A DNA stretch of 64,000 nt from Variovorax guangxiensis (GTDB lineage Bacteria; Pseudomonadota; Gammaproteobacteria; Burkholderiales; Burkholderiaceae_C): positions 124,001 through 188,000 of the forward strand of contig NZ_RXFT01000005.1 in assembly GCF_003952165.1 (NCBI RefSeq), given 5' to 3'. Under the pieces are notes generated by a model, which did not search any database, was not told where the DNA came from, and was given only the letters and a program-made list of their open reading frames with translations. Shown in pieces: positions 1 through 9,928 of the stretch; position 1 is the first letter of the stretch, and each line of letters starts with the position of its first letter. Made by a program: the position numbers and the translations under genes.

Positions 1-522
1 GACTCGCTGGAGAACATCTACGACGAGCTCGAGGCCGCGAGCAAGAAGGTGCTGTCGGGCAACGTCAGCGACGAGCTGGCCGGCGAGGTGCTCGGCGCCA
101 TCGCGCGGCAGGAAGACCTGAACGGGCGCATCCGCCGCAACGTGATGGACACACGCCGCGCCGTCAGCTTCATGATGCGCAGCAAGATGCTCAACGCCGA
201 GCAGTTCGAGGAGGCCCGCCAGATCCTGCGCGACATCGAGTCGCTGGACAACCACACGGCCTTCCTCTTCGACAAGATCAACTTCCTGATGGATGCGACC
301 GTCGGTTTCATCAACATCAACCAGAACAAGACCATCAAGATCTTCTCGGTGGCCAGCGTGGCGCTGCTGCCGCCGACGCTGATCGCCAGCATCTACGGCA
401 TGAACTTCAAGTTCATGCCCGAGCTCGACTGGGCCATGGGCTACCCCTACGCCATCGTGCTCATGGCGGCCAGCGCGCTGGTGCCGATGTGGTACTTCCG
501 CCGGCGCGGCTGGCTCAAGTAG
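1..522 (+). CDS. corA: CorA-family Mg2+/divalent cation transporter, C-terminal part
   Basis: The reading frame is open from base 1, so only the last 173 residues lie in the window. The visible part starts with a long helical, charged cytoplasmic segment (the stalk helix of CorA proteins) and ends with two membrane helices. The first helix is followed by the YGMNF signature; GMN in the periplasmic loop is the selectivity motif of CorA channels. The second helix and a basic tail (RRRGWLK) close the protein. CorA forms an inner-membrane pentamer importing Mg2+ or Co2+. The start lies outside the window. Confidence 0.93.
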   Translation, partial: DSLENIYDELEAASKKVLSGNVSDELAGEVLGAIARQEDLNGRIRRNVMDTRRAVSFMMRSKMLNAEQFEEARQILRDIESLDNHTAFLFDKINFLMDATVGFININQNKTIKIFSVASVALLPPTLIASIYGMNFKFMPELDWAMGYPYAIVLMAASALVPMWYFRRRGWLK

Positions 523-589
523 CAGAGCCTTCCGGGGCGGCCCCGGTGCTAGAGTGGCTCCGGCCCCAAGCGCCGACCGGAGAGCCATC

Positions 590-1354
590 TTGCGCAGACT
601 TCGCTTTCTCACCAACCGCCACCGCGCGCCGTCGACCAACACCGCGCTGGGCCTCCTGCTGGCCTTCAATGCCGGTGCCATCAACGCGGGCGGCTTTCTC
701 GTGCTGCACATGTACACCTCGCACATGACCGGCTTCGCCTCGCAGCTGGCCGACGGCATGGTGCTGGGCAACGTCAAGCTGCTCTTGAACGCACTGGGCG
801 CGATCCTGGCCTTCCTGACCGGCGCAGCCGTGTGCGCGGTGCTCGTCAACTGGGCCCGCCAGCACCGCATGCACGGCGTGTACGCACTGCCGCTGATGCT
901 GGAGGCGGCGCTGATGTTTCCCTTCGGGCTCATGGGCGCCATCACGCTGACCTGGGCCACGCCGTTCGCGGTACCGCTCACCGTGCTGCTGCTGTCCTTC
1001 ATCATGGGCCTGCAGAACGCGGTGGCCTCCAAGACCTCGGGCGGCAGCATCCGCACCACCCACATGACCGGCAACATCACCGACATGGGCATCGAAATCG
1101 GCAAGATGCTCTACTGGAACCGCCGCTCGAAATCGGCGCCGGCGCACGCCCTGCCCGTACGCCACGACCGCAGCCGCATGCGCCGCGCCGGCGGGCTGGT
1201 CGGCATGTTCGTGCTCGGCGGCGCGGCGGGCGCGCTGGGCTTCAAGTACGTGGGCTTCGTCTGCGTGGTGCCGCTGGCGGCGCTGCTGCTGGCGCTGTCG
1301 ATCCCGCCGCTGCTGCGCGACATCCCGCGCCGCCGCACGCCCTCGCTCGGCTGA
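590..1354 (+). CDS. DUF1275 (YoaK-type) membrane protein
   Basis: A 254-residue inner-membrane protein with about six hydrophobic helices. Its N-terminal GAINAGGFL and HMTGF stretch and the later THMTGNITDMG match the DUF1275/YoaK family, whose substrate is unknown. I place the start at the TTG at 590 because GGAGAG lies seven bases upstream and a -10-like TAGAGT sits at 550-555; the in-frame GTG at 554 would lie inside that -10 element. The gene converges with mtnN, with only two bases between the stop codons and no terminator visible. Confidence 0.85.
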   Translation: MRRLRFLTNRHRAPSTNTALGLLLAFNAGAINAGGFLVLHMYTSHMTGFASQLADGMVLGNVKLLLNALGAILAFLTGAAVCAVLVNWARQHRMHGVYALPLMLEAALMFPFGLMGAITLTWATPFAVPLTVLLLSFIMGLQNAVASKTSGGSIRTTHMTGNITDMGIEIGKMLYWNRRSKSAPAHALPVRHDRSRMRRAGGLVGMFVLGGAAGALGFKYVGFVCVVPLAALLLALSIPPLLRDIPRRRTPSLG

Positions 1355-1356
1355 AT

Positions 1357-2139
1357 TCAGCTGATCTCGGCCGGCAGCGAAGCCAGCCACGCATCGACCA
1401 GCGCGAGGCTGTAGCGGCTCGCCACCGCGGCGACGAAGCGCGAGAAGTCGCCGTGCGCGGCATCGTCGGCCCGGTCGGAAATCGTGCGCATCGCCGCAAA
1501 AGGCACGCCGTAGTCGTGACACACCTGCGCCACCGGGGCGCCTTCCATCTCGACCGCGAGTGCGTCGGGCAAGGCGCGCTGCAGCGCCTCGCTCTCGGCG
1601 GTGGTCGAGACGAACCTGTCGCCGCTCACCAGCAGGCCGCGATGCACCTTCGGCGAATGAAGGCCGAATTCGGCGACGGCCTCCTGCCCCACCAGCGCCA
1701 CTGGGTCGCGCAGCGTCTCCCGCGCAACCGCAGCCAGCGCATCGCCGATGGCTGCATCGGCCGCGAAGCGCGACAGCCCCATCAGCGGCACTTCGTATTT
1801 TGGAAAGATCGGCGAGGCATCGAGGTCGTGCTGCAGCAACTGCGTCGCGACCACCACGTCGCCGACGTTCACGCCCGGCGCCAGCCCGCCCGCGACGCCA
1901 GTGAACACTATGGCCCGCACGCCGAAGCGCTCCAGCAGCACCGTGGCCGTGATCGCCGCCGCGACCTTGCCGATGCGCGACAGCACCGCGACCACCGGCC
2001 GGCCATGCAGATGGCCCACCCAGAAGTCGCGGCCCGCGACGCGCACGCGCTGCTCGTCGGGCATCAGCGCGAGGAGCGCGCCCAGTTCCTCGTGCATCGC
2101 AGCGACGATGGCAACAGGCGGACGCGACAGGGAACTCAC
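1357..2139 (-). CDS. mtnN: 5'-methylthioadenosine/S-adenosylhomocysteine nucleosidase
   Basis: A 260-residue protein of the MTA/SAH nucleosidase (Pfs) family, which cleaves adenine from methylthioadenosine and S-adenosylhomocysteine in methionine salvage. Family marks are AAMHEEL at the N terminus with its catalytic Glu, the GVAGGL motif, VEMEGAPVAQV (purine-binding Met-Glu) and the catalytic Asp in RTISDRADD. The GTG at 2139 is preferred because GGAAAGAG lies just upstream; the longer frame reads into the intergenic repeat. It is the last gene downstream of the dpp transporter genes, but the repeat and a 116-base gap separate them. Confidence 0.9.
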   Translation of the reverse strand: MSSLSRPPVAIVAAMHEELGALLALMPDEQRVRVAGRDFWVGHLHGRPVVAVLSRIGKVAAAITATVLLERFGVRAIVFTGVAGGLAPGVNVGDVVVATQLLQHDLDASPIFPKYEVPLMGLSRFAADAAIGDALAAVARETLRDPVALVGQEAVAEFGLHSPKVHRGLLVSGDRFVSTTAESEALQRALPDALAVEMEGAPVAQVCHDYGVPFAAMRTISDRADDAAHGDFSRFVAAVASRYSLALVDAWLASLPAEIS

Positions 2140-2150
2140 TGTATTTCTCT

Positions 2151-2247
2151 TTCCAGGAACACCGCGGAACCGGCTTTGCCGGGCCGCAGGTGTTGCCCCC
2201 TGCAAGGGGGTTGGCGAAGCGACACGAAGTGCGCGGAGCCTGGGGGT
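2151..2247. repeat. Dispersed intergenic repeat, copy 1
   Basis: About 97 bases lie between dppA and mtnN and recur almost unchanged at 6042-6136. The first 60 bases differ at one position; the rest has small indels but shares an ACACGAAGTG core and a CCTGGGGG end. Two short inverted repeats lie inside (CCGG-CTTTG-CCGG and CCCCC-TGCAA-GGGGG), so the transcript can fold. The element has no open frame of its own. It looks like a REP-type non-coding repeat rather than an insertion sequence. Confidence 0.8.
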
Positions 2248-2255
2248 TTACTCGT

Positions 2256-3887
2256 TCACTTGATGTCCACACCGTAGAAGGTGTGGCGGCCGAACGGGCT
2301 CAGCTTGAAGTCGACGACTTCCTTGCGCACCGGCTTCAGCTGCACCGCGTGCGCGATGGTGAACCACGGCGCCTGCTCCTTGAAGATCAGCTGCGCCTTC
2401 TTGTAGAGCGCGTCGCGGTCGGCCTGCTTGGTCGCGCTCTTGGCCTTCACCACCAGGTCTTCGTACGGCTGGTAGCAGAACTTCGAGATGTTGCTGCCGC
2501 TGGCCGACTTCGCCGAGGCGCAGCCCAGCAGCGTGTAGAGGAAGTTGTCCGGGTCACCGTTGTCGCCGGTCCAGCCCAGCATGCCCATCTGGTGCTCGCC
2601 GGCCTGCAGGCGCTTGCGGTACTCGCCCCACTCGAAGCTCTTGATCTCGGCCTTGACGTTGATCTTGGCGAGGTCGGCCTGCATCAGCTCGGCGATGCGC
2701 TTGGCGTTCGGGTTGTACGGGCGCTGCACCGGCATGGCCCACAGGTCGGTGGAGAAGCCGTCGGGGAAGCCGGCCTGCGCCAGCAGCTTCTTCGCGGCTT
2801 CGGGGTCGTACGGATCGTCCTTCACCGCGTCGTTGTAGGACCACATGGTCGGCGGGATCGGGTTCTTCGCGGCCACGCCGGTCGACAGATACACGCCGTC
2901 GATGATGGCCTTCTTGTTGATCGCCATGTTGATGGCCTTGCGCACGCGCACGTCGTCGAAAGGCTTCTTCGTCGTGTTGTACGAGAGGTATCCCACGTTC
3001 AGGCCCGGCTGCTCCAGCAGCTGCACGTTCGGGTCCTTGCGGATCGCGTCGAGGTCGGCCGGGTTCGGGTAGGGCATGACGTGGCACTCGCCCTTCTGCA
3101 GCTTGGCCCAGCGCACCGACGCGTCAGGCGTGATCGCGAACACGAGGTCGTCGATCTTGGCCTTGCCGCCCCAGTATTGCGGGAAGGCCTTGAAGCGGAT
3201 GATCGCGTCCTTCTGGTACTGCACGAGGTAGAAGGGGCCGGTGCCGATCGGGTCCTGGTCGACCTTCTCGGGCGTGCCGGCCTTGAGCATCGCGATGGCG
3301 TATTCCTTCGACTGGATGCCCGCGTACTGCATCGCCAGGTTCGCGAGGAACGGTGCCTCGGCCTGGTTGAGCGTGATCTTCACGGTGTAGTCGTCGATGC
3401 GGTCCACAGACTTCAGCAGCTTGGGCATGCCCATGTCGTTGAAGTAGGAGTGGTTCTGGCTCGTGACCTTGAAGAAGGGGTCGCTCTCCTTCCACTGGCG
3501 CTCGATCATGAAGATGAAGTCGTCGGCGTTGAAGTCGCGCGTGGGCTTGAAGCTCTTGCTCGTGGTGTGCCACTTCACGCCCTTGCGCAGGTGGAAGGTG
3601 TAGACGGTACCGTCGGGGGAGATCTCCCATTTCTCGGCAAGGCCGGGCACGACCTTGGTGCCGCCGCGCTCGAACTCGACGATCGTGTTGTAGACCTGCG
3701 TGGTCACGTCGAAAGAGGTGCCGGTGGTGTTCATGCCCGGATAGAAATTCTCCGGGCTGCCTTCCGAGCAATACACCAGCGTCTTGGCGGACACCGCGCC
3801 GCAGGCCAGGGTAAGGGCTGCGAGCGCTGCAGGTGCCAGGAGCGCCAGGCTTCGTGAGCGGCGCGAAACGGTGGGCTGGGTCTTCAT
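2256..3887 (-). CDS. dppA: Dipeptide ABC transporter, periplasmic binding protein
   Basis: A 543-residue family-5 solute-binding protein. Residues 1-33 form a signal peptide with a basic N region, a long Ala/Leu core and an AVSA cleavage site. The mature start (KTLVYCSEGSPENF) and the block PGLAEKWEISPDG...TFHLRKGVKWH closely match DppA, which delivers di- and tripeptides to the DppBCDF transporter. AAGGAG lies eight bases before the ATG at 3887. It follows the two ATPase genes by 67 bases and carries its own ribosome site, as expected for a highly expressed receptor at the end of the cluster. Confidence 0.9.
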   Translation of the reverse strand: MKTQPTVSRRSRSLALLAPAALAALTLACGAVSAKTLVYCSEGSPENFYPGMNTTGTSFDVTTQVYNTIVEFERGGTKVVPGLAEKWEISPDGTVYTFHLRKGVKWHTTSKSFKPTRDFNADDFIFMIERQWKESDPFFKVTSQNHSYFNDMGMPKLLKSVDRIDDYTVKITLNQAEAPFLANLAMQYAGIQSKEYAIAMLKAGTPEKVDQDPIGTGPFYLVQYQKDAIIRFKAFPQYWGGKAKIDDLVFAITPDASVRWAKLQKGECHVMPYPNPADLDAIRKDPNVQLLEQPGLNVGYLSYNTTKKPFDDVRVRKAINMAINKKAIIDGVYLSTGVAAKNPIPPTMWSYNDAVKDDPYDPEAAKKLLAQAGFPDGFSTDLWAMPVQRPYNPNAKRIAELMQADLAKINVKAEIKSFEWGEYRKRLQAGEHQMGMLGWTGDNGDPDNFLYTLLGCASAKSASGSNISKFCYQPYEDLVVKAKSATKQADRDALYKKAQLIFKEQAPWFTIAHAVQLKPVRKEVVDFKLSPFGRHTFYGVDIK

Positions 3888-3954
3888 TTGGACTCCTTGA
3901 TACACGGTTGAAAGAACGGCGAGAACGGGAACGGAAACAGGAACCGAAGGAACG

Positions 3955-4988
3955 CTAGGGATTCGTCGCCATCGCGATGGAGGCGGCGGAGGGAACATCG
4001 GCGCGCACGAGCGGCGCGCCTTCCAGGAACTTCTCGGAGAAGTGACAGGCCACCTGCCGCTCGTCGAGCATGCGCAGCAGCGGCCGCTCTTCGCGGCAGC
4101 GCTGCTCCACATGCGGGCAGCGCGTGCTGAACACGCAGCCAGAAGGCGGATTCAGCGGCGACGGCAGCTCGCCCTTGAGCACGATGCGCTGGCTGCTGAG
4201 CCCCGGCGTGGAAGCCAGCAGCGCCTGCGTGTACGGATGCAGCGGCCGCGAGAAGATGCGCGACTTCGGCCCCTGCTCCACCGCATGGCCGAGGTACATC
4301 ACCAGCACTTCGTGCGCGATGTGCCGCACCACGCCGAGGTCGTGCGAGATGAAGAGATACGCCAGGCCCAGCTCGGCCTGCAGGTCGGCCAGAAGGTTCA
4401 GCACCTGCGCCTGGATCGACACGTCGAGCGCCGACACCGGCTCGTCGGCCACCAGCAGGCGCGGGCTCAGCATCAGCGCACGCGCGATCGCAATGCGCTG
4501 GCGCTGGCCGCCCGAGAACATGTGCGGATAGCGGTTGGCGTACTCGGGCCGCAGGCCCACGCGCGCGAGCATGTCGCGCGCTTTTGCAGCGCGCTCCTGC
4601 TTGCCGAGGGTGGTGTTGATGGCCAGCGGGTCTTCGAGCACCGTCGCGATCTTCTTGCGCGGATTGAGCGAGCCGTAGGGGTTCTGGAACACCAGCTGCA
4701 CGGCCTGGCGCAGCTCGCGCCTGCGCTCGGGCGGCGGGCTCACCGCGTCGGCGCCGACCAGCGTGAGCTGGCCCGCCGTCGGCTTCTCGATCAGCGCGAC
4801 CATGCGCGCCAGCGTCGACTTGCCGCAGCCCGATTCGCCGACCACGGCCAGCGTGCGGCCGCGCTCGATCCGGAAGGAGATGTCGCCCACGGCGCGCAAG
4901 TGCGAAGGCGCGCGGAACAGCCCGCGGCGGATGTCGTAGGTGCGCTGGAGGTTCTTGGCCTCGACCACCACTTCAGTCGATGCCTCGC

Positions 4989-4992
<4 letters not shown>
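3955..4992 (-). CDS. dppF: Dipeptide ABC transporter, ATP-binding protein (DppF-like)
   Basis: A 345-residue ABC ATPase. It has Walker A GESGCGKST, the signature FSGGQRQR and Walker B LLVADEPVSALD, followed by the Oligo_HPY C-terminal region with four cysteines (GCVFSTRCPH and nearby), typical of OppF/DppF. It supplies one of the two nucleotide-binding domains that power peptide uptake at the inner membrane. Its ATG overlaps the stop of the upstream ATPase gene by four bases (ATGA), so the two are translationally coupled. Confidence 0.92.
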
Positions 4993-6014
<1,022 letters not shown>

Positions 6015-6041
6015 ATCAGTGACTCCGGCCCGAACGGCCTG

Positions 6042-6136
6042 TTCCAGGAACACCGCGGAACCGGCTTTGCCGGGCCGCTGGTGTTGCCCCCTGCAAGGGG
6101 GTAGGAGGCCACACGAAGTGGGCAAGCCTGGGGGTG
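6042..6136. repeat. Dispersed intergenic repeat, copy 2
   Basis: This is the second copy of the element at 2151-2247, in the same orientation, between dppD and dppC. It carries the same CCGG-CTTTG-CCGG and CCCCC-TGCAA-GGGGG inverted repeats. It sits inside what would otherwise be one peptide-transporter operon, so it could act as an attenuator or mRNA-stability element separating permease from ATPase expression; that role is inferred. Confidence 0.8.
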
Positions 6137-6145
6137 TGCTTCATG

Positions 6146-7060
6146 CTAGCGTTTCAGCTTGGGGTCGAGCGCATCGCGCAGCCCGTCGCCCAGGAGATTG
6201 AATGCGAGCACGGCCGCCAGGATCGCCATTCCCGGGAAGGTGACGACCCACCACGCACGCAGCACGAACTCGCGCGCGTCGGCCAGCATGGTTCCCCACT
6301 CGGGCGACGGCGGCTGCGCCCCGAGGCCCAGGAAGCCGAGCGCCGCCGCGTCGAGGATGGCAGTGGAAATGCCGAGCGAAGCCTGCACGATCAGCGGCGC
6401 GGCGCAGTTGGGCAGCACCTCGCGGAACATCAGCCGCAGCGTGCCGGCGCCGCTCACGCGCGCGGCGGTCACGTAGTCGCGCGAGACCTCGGCGATGACG
6501 GCGGCACGCGTGATGCGCACGTAGTGCGGCAGCACCACGATGGCCACCGCGAGCATCGCATTGACGAGCCCCGGCCCGAGGATCGCGACGATCACGATGG
6601 CCAGCAGCAGGCTGGGCAGCGTGAGCACGATGTCCATCAGCCGCATGATCGCGATCTCGAGCACGCCGCGGAAGAAGCCCGCGATGAGCCCGAGCACCAC
6701 GCCCGCGACCACCGACAGCGCCACCACCGCGACGCCGATCGAAAGCGACAGCCGCGCGCCGTACATGAGCCGCGAAAGAATGTCGCGGCCGATGGCGTCG
6801 GTGCCCAGCAGGTAGCTCATGGAGCCGCCCTTCTGCCACGCCGGTGGCTGCAGGAAGACGGCGCTGTTGGTCTCGTTCGGTGCGTGCGGCGCGATCCACG
6901 GCGCGAACAGCGCGACCAGCAGCAGCACGACGATGGTGGCGAGCCCGATGACCGCGCCGCGGTTGGCCGAGAAGGCCGTCCAGAATTCGCGCCAGGGGCC
7001 GGGGGGTGCGGTGCTCTTGCCCGCACCGTCGGAAACGGTGATCTGCGTGGTTGTCGCCAT
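6146..7060 (-). CDS. dppC: Dipeptide ABC transporter, permease (DppC-like)
   Basis: A 304-residue inner-membrane permease of the OppBC family. It has an N-terminal cytoplasmic tail of about 35 residues, a first helix (VIGLATIVVLLLVALFAPWIA), the DppC-type periplasmic loop ending LLGTDAIGRDILSRL, and four or five further helices. The coupling motif around EVSRDYVTAARVSGAG docks on the ATPases. It starts eight bases after the dppB stop, so the two permeases are cotranscribed. Confidence 0.92.
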   Translation of the reverse strand: MATTTQITVSDGAGKSTAPPGPWREFWTAFSANRGAVIGLATIVVLLLVALFAPWIAPHAPNETNSAVFLQPPAWQKGGSMSYLLGTDAIGRDILSRLMYGARLSLSIGVAVVALSVVAGVVLGLIAGFFRGVLEIAIMRLMDIVLTLPSLLLAIVIVAILGPGLVNAMLAVAIVVLPHYVRITRAAVIAEVSRDYVTAARVSGAGTLRLMFREVLPNCAAPLIVQASLGISTAILDAAALGFLGLGAQPPSPEWGTMLADAREFVLRAWWVVTFPGMAILAAVLAFNLLGDGLRDALDPKLKR

Positions 7061-7068
7061 GGGGAAGC

Positions 7069-8073
7069 TCAGCGCCTGATGCGTGGGTTGATGACGCCGT
7101 ACGCCACGTCTACGAGAAGGTTGACCAGCATCACGATGCCGCCGAGCAGCAGCATGCCGCCCTGCAGCACCGGGTAGTCACGCCGGCCGATGGCCTCGAT
7201 GAGCCACTTGCCGACGCCGGGCCAGGAGAAGATGGTCTCGGTGAGGATCGCGCCCGTGAACAGCACGCCCACCTGCAGCCCGATGACCGTCACCACCGGA
7301 ATGAGCGCGTTGCGCAGCGCATGCAGCCCCACCACGCGAAAGCGCGAAAGCCCCTTGGCGCGCGCGGTGCGGATGTAGTCCTCGCCCAGTACCTCGAGCA
7401 TGGCCGAGCGCGTCATGCGCGCGATGACCGCGAGCGGCACAGTGCCGAGCACCACGGCCGGCAGCACGAGGTGGTGCAGCGCCGACCAGAAGGCGTCGGT
7501 CTCGCCGGCGCGCAGCGCGTCGACGAGCAGGAAGCCGGTCTCGGGCTCGACGTAGTACTGCACCGCGATGCGGCCCGATACGGGCGTCCACCCGAGCTGC
7601 ACCGAGAAGAACAGGATCAGCAGCAGCCCCCACCAGAAGATCGGCATCGAGTAGCCGGTGAGCGAGGTGGCCATCACGCCGTGGTCGAAGATGGAGTTGC
7701 GCCGCACCGCCGCGAGGATGCCCGCCGGCAGCCCGAGCAGCAGCGCGAAAAGAATGGCGCACACCGCGAGCTCGACCGTGGCCGGGAAGAGCGAGAGGAA
7801 CTCGCTCATCACGGTGTCCTGTGTGATGAGCGACTTGCCGAGATCGCCGTGCAGCACGCGGGCGATGTAGATGCCGTACTGCACGATCACCGGCTTGTCG
7901 AAGCCGTAGGCGGTGCGCAGTTCGGCATGGCGCGCGGGGTCGATCCCGCGCTCGCCGGCCATGGTTTCAATGGGGTCGCCCGGCACGAGCCGGATGAGAA
8001 AGAAGGCGAGCAGTGTCATGCCGAAGAAGGTCGGCACCAACAGACTCAAACGGGTAAAGACAAACCTGAGCAT
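7069..8073 (-). CDS. dppB: Dipeptide ABC transporter, permease (DppB-like)
   Basis: A 334-residue permease starting MLRFVFTRLSLLVPTFFG, the usual first helix of DppB/OppB, and carrying FFLIRLVPGDP and the ATPase-docking stretch EDYIRTARAKGLS. Six membrane helices are expected. I chose the ATG at 8073, which aligns with family members; a TTG at 8091 would add six residues (MHIRGS). No strong ribosome site is visible for either. It is the first gene of the minus-strand dppBC-DF-A cluster. Confidence 0.9.
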   Translation of the reverse strand: MLRFVFTRLSLLVPTFFGMTLLAFFLIRLVPGDPIETMAGERGIDPARHAELRTAYGFDKPVIVQYGIYIARVLHGDLGKSLITQDTVMSEFLSLFPATVELAVCAILFALLLGLPAGILAAVRRNSIFDHGVMATSLTGYSMPIFWWGLLLILFFSVQLGWTPVSGRIAVQYYVEPETGFLLVDALRAGETDAFWSALHHLVLPAVVLGTVPLAVIARMTRSAMLEVLGEDYIRTARAKGLSRFRVVGLHALRNALIPVVTVIGLQVGVLFTGAILTETIFSWPGVGKWLIEAIGRRDYPVLQGGMLLLGGIVMLVNLLVDVAYGVINPRIRR

Positions 8074-8148
8074 CGACCCGCGAATATGCAAGATCGATGC
8101 CTCGGCCCCACCCGGGCCGAACCCTTACTCCAGCGCGTGCTCGCGCAC

Positions 8149-9828
8149 TTACTTCTTGGTGTCGCGCAGCTCGCGGCGAAGGATCTTGCCGACCGGCGTC
8201 TTCGGCATGTCGGTACGAAACTCTACGATGCGCGGCTGCTTGTAACCCGTAAGGTTTGCTCTGCAGTATTCGCGCACCTGCGCCTCCGTGAGCGAAGGGT
8301 CTTTCTTGACGATCACGAGCTTCACGGCCTCGCCCGTCTTGTCGTCGGGCACGCCGACCGCGGCGCACTCGAGCACGCCCGGAATGAGTGCGACCACATC
8401 CTCGACCTCGTTCGGGTACACGTTGAAACCCGACACCAGGATCATGTCCTTCTTGCGGTCGACCACCTTGAAGTAGCCGCGCTCGTCGACCACGCCGATG
8501 TCGCCGCTCTTGAAGTAGCCGTCGGCCGTCATGACCTTCGCGGTCTCGTCGGGGCGCTGCCAATAGCCGGCCATCACCTGCGGGCCCTTGATGGCGATCT
8601 CGCCGCGCTCGCCGACGGGCACCTCGTTGCCGTCGTCGTCGAGCAGCCTGAGCCAGGTGCTCGGCAGCGGCAGGCCGATGGTGCCGGTGTAGGCCGTGCT
8701 GTTGGTCGGGTTGCAGGTGGCCGAGGGCGAGGTCTCGGAAAGGCCGTAGCCCTCGCAGATCGGGCAGCCCGTCTTCTCGAGCCAGAGCTTCGCCACCGCG
8801 GCCTGCACCGCCATGCCGCCGCCCACCGACACCTTCAGGTTCTTCCAGTTGACGGTGTTGAAGTCGGGGTGGTTCGCCAGCCCGTTGAAGAGCGTGTTGA
8901 CGGCCGGGAAGCTGTGGATCGTGTGCTTCGACAGCTCCTTCAGCACGCCGGGAATGTCGCGCGGATTCGGGATCAGGATCAGCTTGCCGCCCGTGCGCAT
9001 GCTCAGCATCATGCCGACCGTGAACGCGAAGATGTGATACAGCGGCAGCGCGCACACGCCCGTGGGCTGCTCGTTGGCCGGCACCTTGTTCATGACCGGC
9101 TCGTTCCACGCCTCGGACTGCAGCACGTTGGCGATCACGTTGCGGTGCAGGAGCACCGCGCCCTTCGACACGCCGGTGGTGCCGCCGGTGTACTGCAGCA
9201 CCGCCACGTCGTCGGGTCCGATGGCCACGGGCTTGAGCGAAGCGCTCGCGCCCTTGTCGAGCGCGTCGTTGAAGCGCACCGCGCCCGGCAGGCTGAAGGT
9301 GGGCACCATCTTCTTGACGTTGCGCACCACGTAGTTGACGAGCGCGCCCTTGAGGAAGCCGAGGCGGTCGCCCATGGAAGCCAGCACGATGTGCTTGACC
9401 GGCGTGCTCGCGATGCATTGCTGCAGCGTGGTGCCGAAGTTCTCCATGATGACGATGGCCTTCGCGCCCGAATCCTTGAGCTGGTGCTCCAGCTCGCGCG
9501 GCGTGTACAGCGGATTGACGTTGACCAGGATGAGGCCGGCGCGCAGGATGCCCGCGACCGCAATGGGGTACTGCGGGCAGTTGGGCATCATCACCGCCAC
9601 GCGGTCGCCCTTGGCGAGGCCCAGGCTCTGCAGGTAGCCCGCGAACGACTTGCTCTGCCTGTCGGTCTCGCCATAGCTGATGTCCTTGCCCATGAAGCTG
9701 TAGGCCGTGCGGTCGGCGTACTTCCTGAAGCTCTCCTCCATGAGCGCGACCAGCGAGGGGTACTGCGAAGCATCGATATCGGCGGGCACGCCCTGCGGAT
9801 AGCTGCTGAGCCAGGGACGATCGGTCAT
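8149..9828 (-). CDS. fadD: Long-chain fatty acid-CoA ligase
   Basis: A 559-residue member of the AMP-forming acyl-CoA synthetase superfamily. Motifs are the P-loop-like YTGGTTGVSKGA, the linker GYGLSETSP, GYWQRPDETA followed by GYFKSGDIGVVDERGYFKVVDRKKDMI (FACS motif and hinge), and the C-terminal PKTPVGKILRREL with its catalytic Lys. It activates fatty acids to acyl-CoA for beta-oxidation and is probably soluble or membrane-associated. The ATG at 9828 has GGAGGAG about ten bases upstream. It has no obvious operon partner. Confidence 0.93.
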   Translation of the reverse strand: MTDRPWLSSYPQGVPADIDASQYPSLVALMEESFRKYADRTAYSFMGKDISYGETDRQSKSFAGYLQSLGLAKGDRVAVMMPNCPQYPIAVAGILRAGLILVNVNPLYTPRELEHQLKDSGAKAIVIMENFGTTLQQCIASTPVKHIVLASMGDRLGFLKGALVNYVVRNVKKMVPTFSLPGAVRFNDALDKGASASLKPVAIGPDDVAVLQYTGGTTGVSKGAVLLHRNVIANVLQSEAWNEPVMNKVPANEQPTGVCALPLYHIFAFTVGMMLSMRTGGKLILIPNPRDIPGVLKELSKHTIHSFPAVNTLFNGLANHPDFNTVNWKNLKVSVGGGMAVQAAVAKLWLEKTGCPICEGYGLSETSPSATCNPTNSTAYTGTIGLPLPSTWLRLLDDDGNEVPVGERGEIAIKGPQVMAGYWQRPDETAKVMTADGYFKSGDIGVVDERGYFKVVDRKKDMILVSGFNVYPNEVEDVVALIPGVLECAAVGVPDDKTGEAVKLVIVKKDPSLTEAQVREYCRANLTGYKQPRIVEFRTDMPKTPVGKILRRELRDTKK

Positions 9829-9860
9829 TGGATTTGTCTCCTCCGGGAGTCGGACTGTTG

Positions 9861-9890
9861 AAAACGAAAACGGCGCACTTGATGGCGCCG
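9861..9890 (-). terminator. Rho-independent terminator after pntB
   Basis: Read on the minus strand, CGGCGC pairs with GCGCCG across an eight-base loop and is followed by TTTTCGTTTT. It lies about 40 bases beyond the pntB stop and ends the pnt transcript before fadD. A second short stem (GTCCGC-TGC-GCGGAC at 9901-9915) precedes it. Confidence 0.75.
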
Positions 9891-9928
9891 CGAAGAACTC
9901 GTCCGCTGCGCGGACGGGGACCTTCGGC

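Noticed and set aside
7051..9861. A 936-residue open frame on the plus strand across dppB and fadD
   Set aside because: It is antisense to well-supported genes, rich in Arg, His and Ala as expected from the reverse reading of GC-rich codons, and has no recognisable domain.
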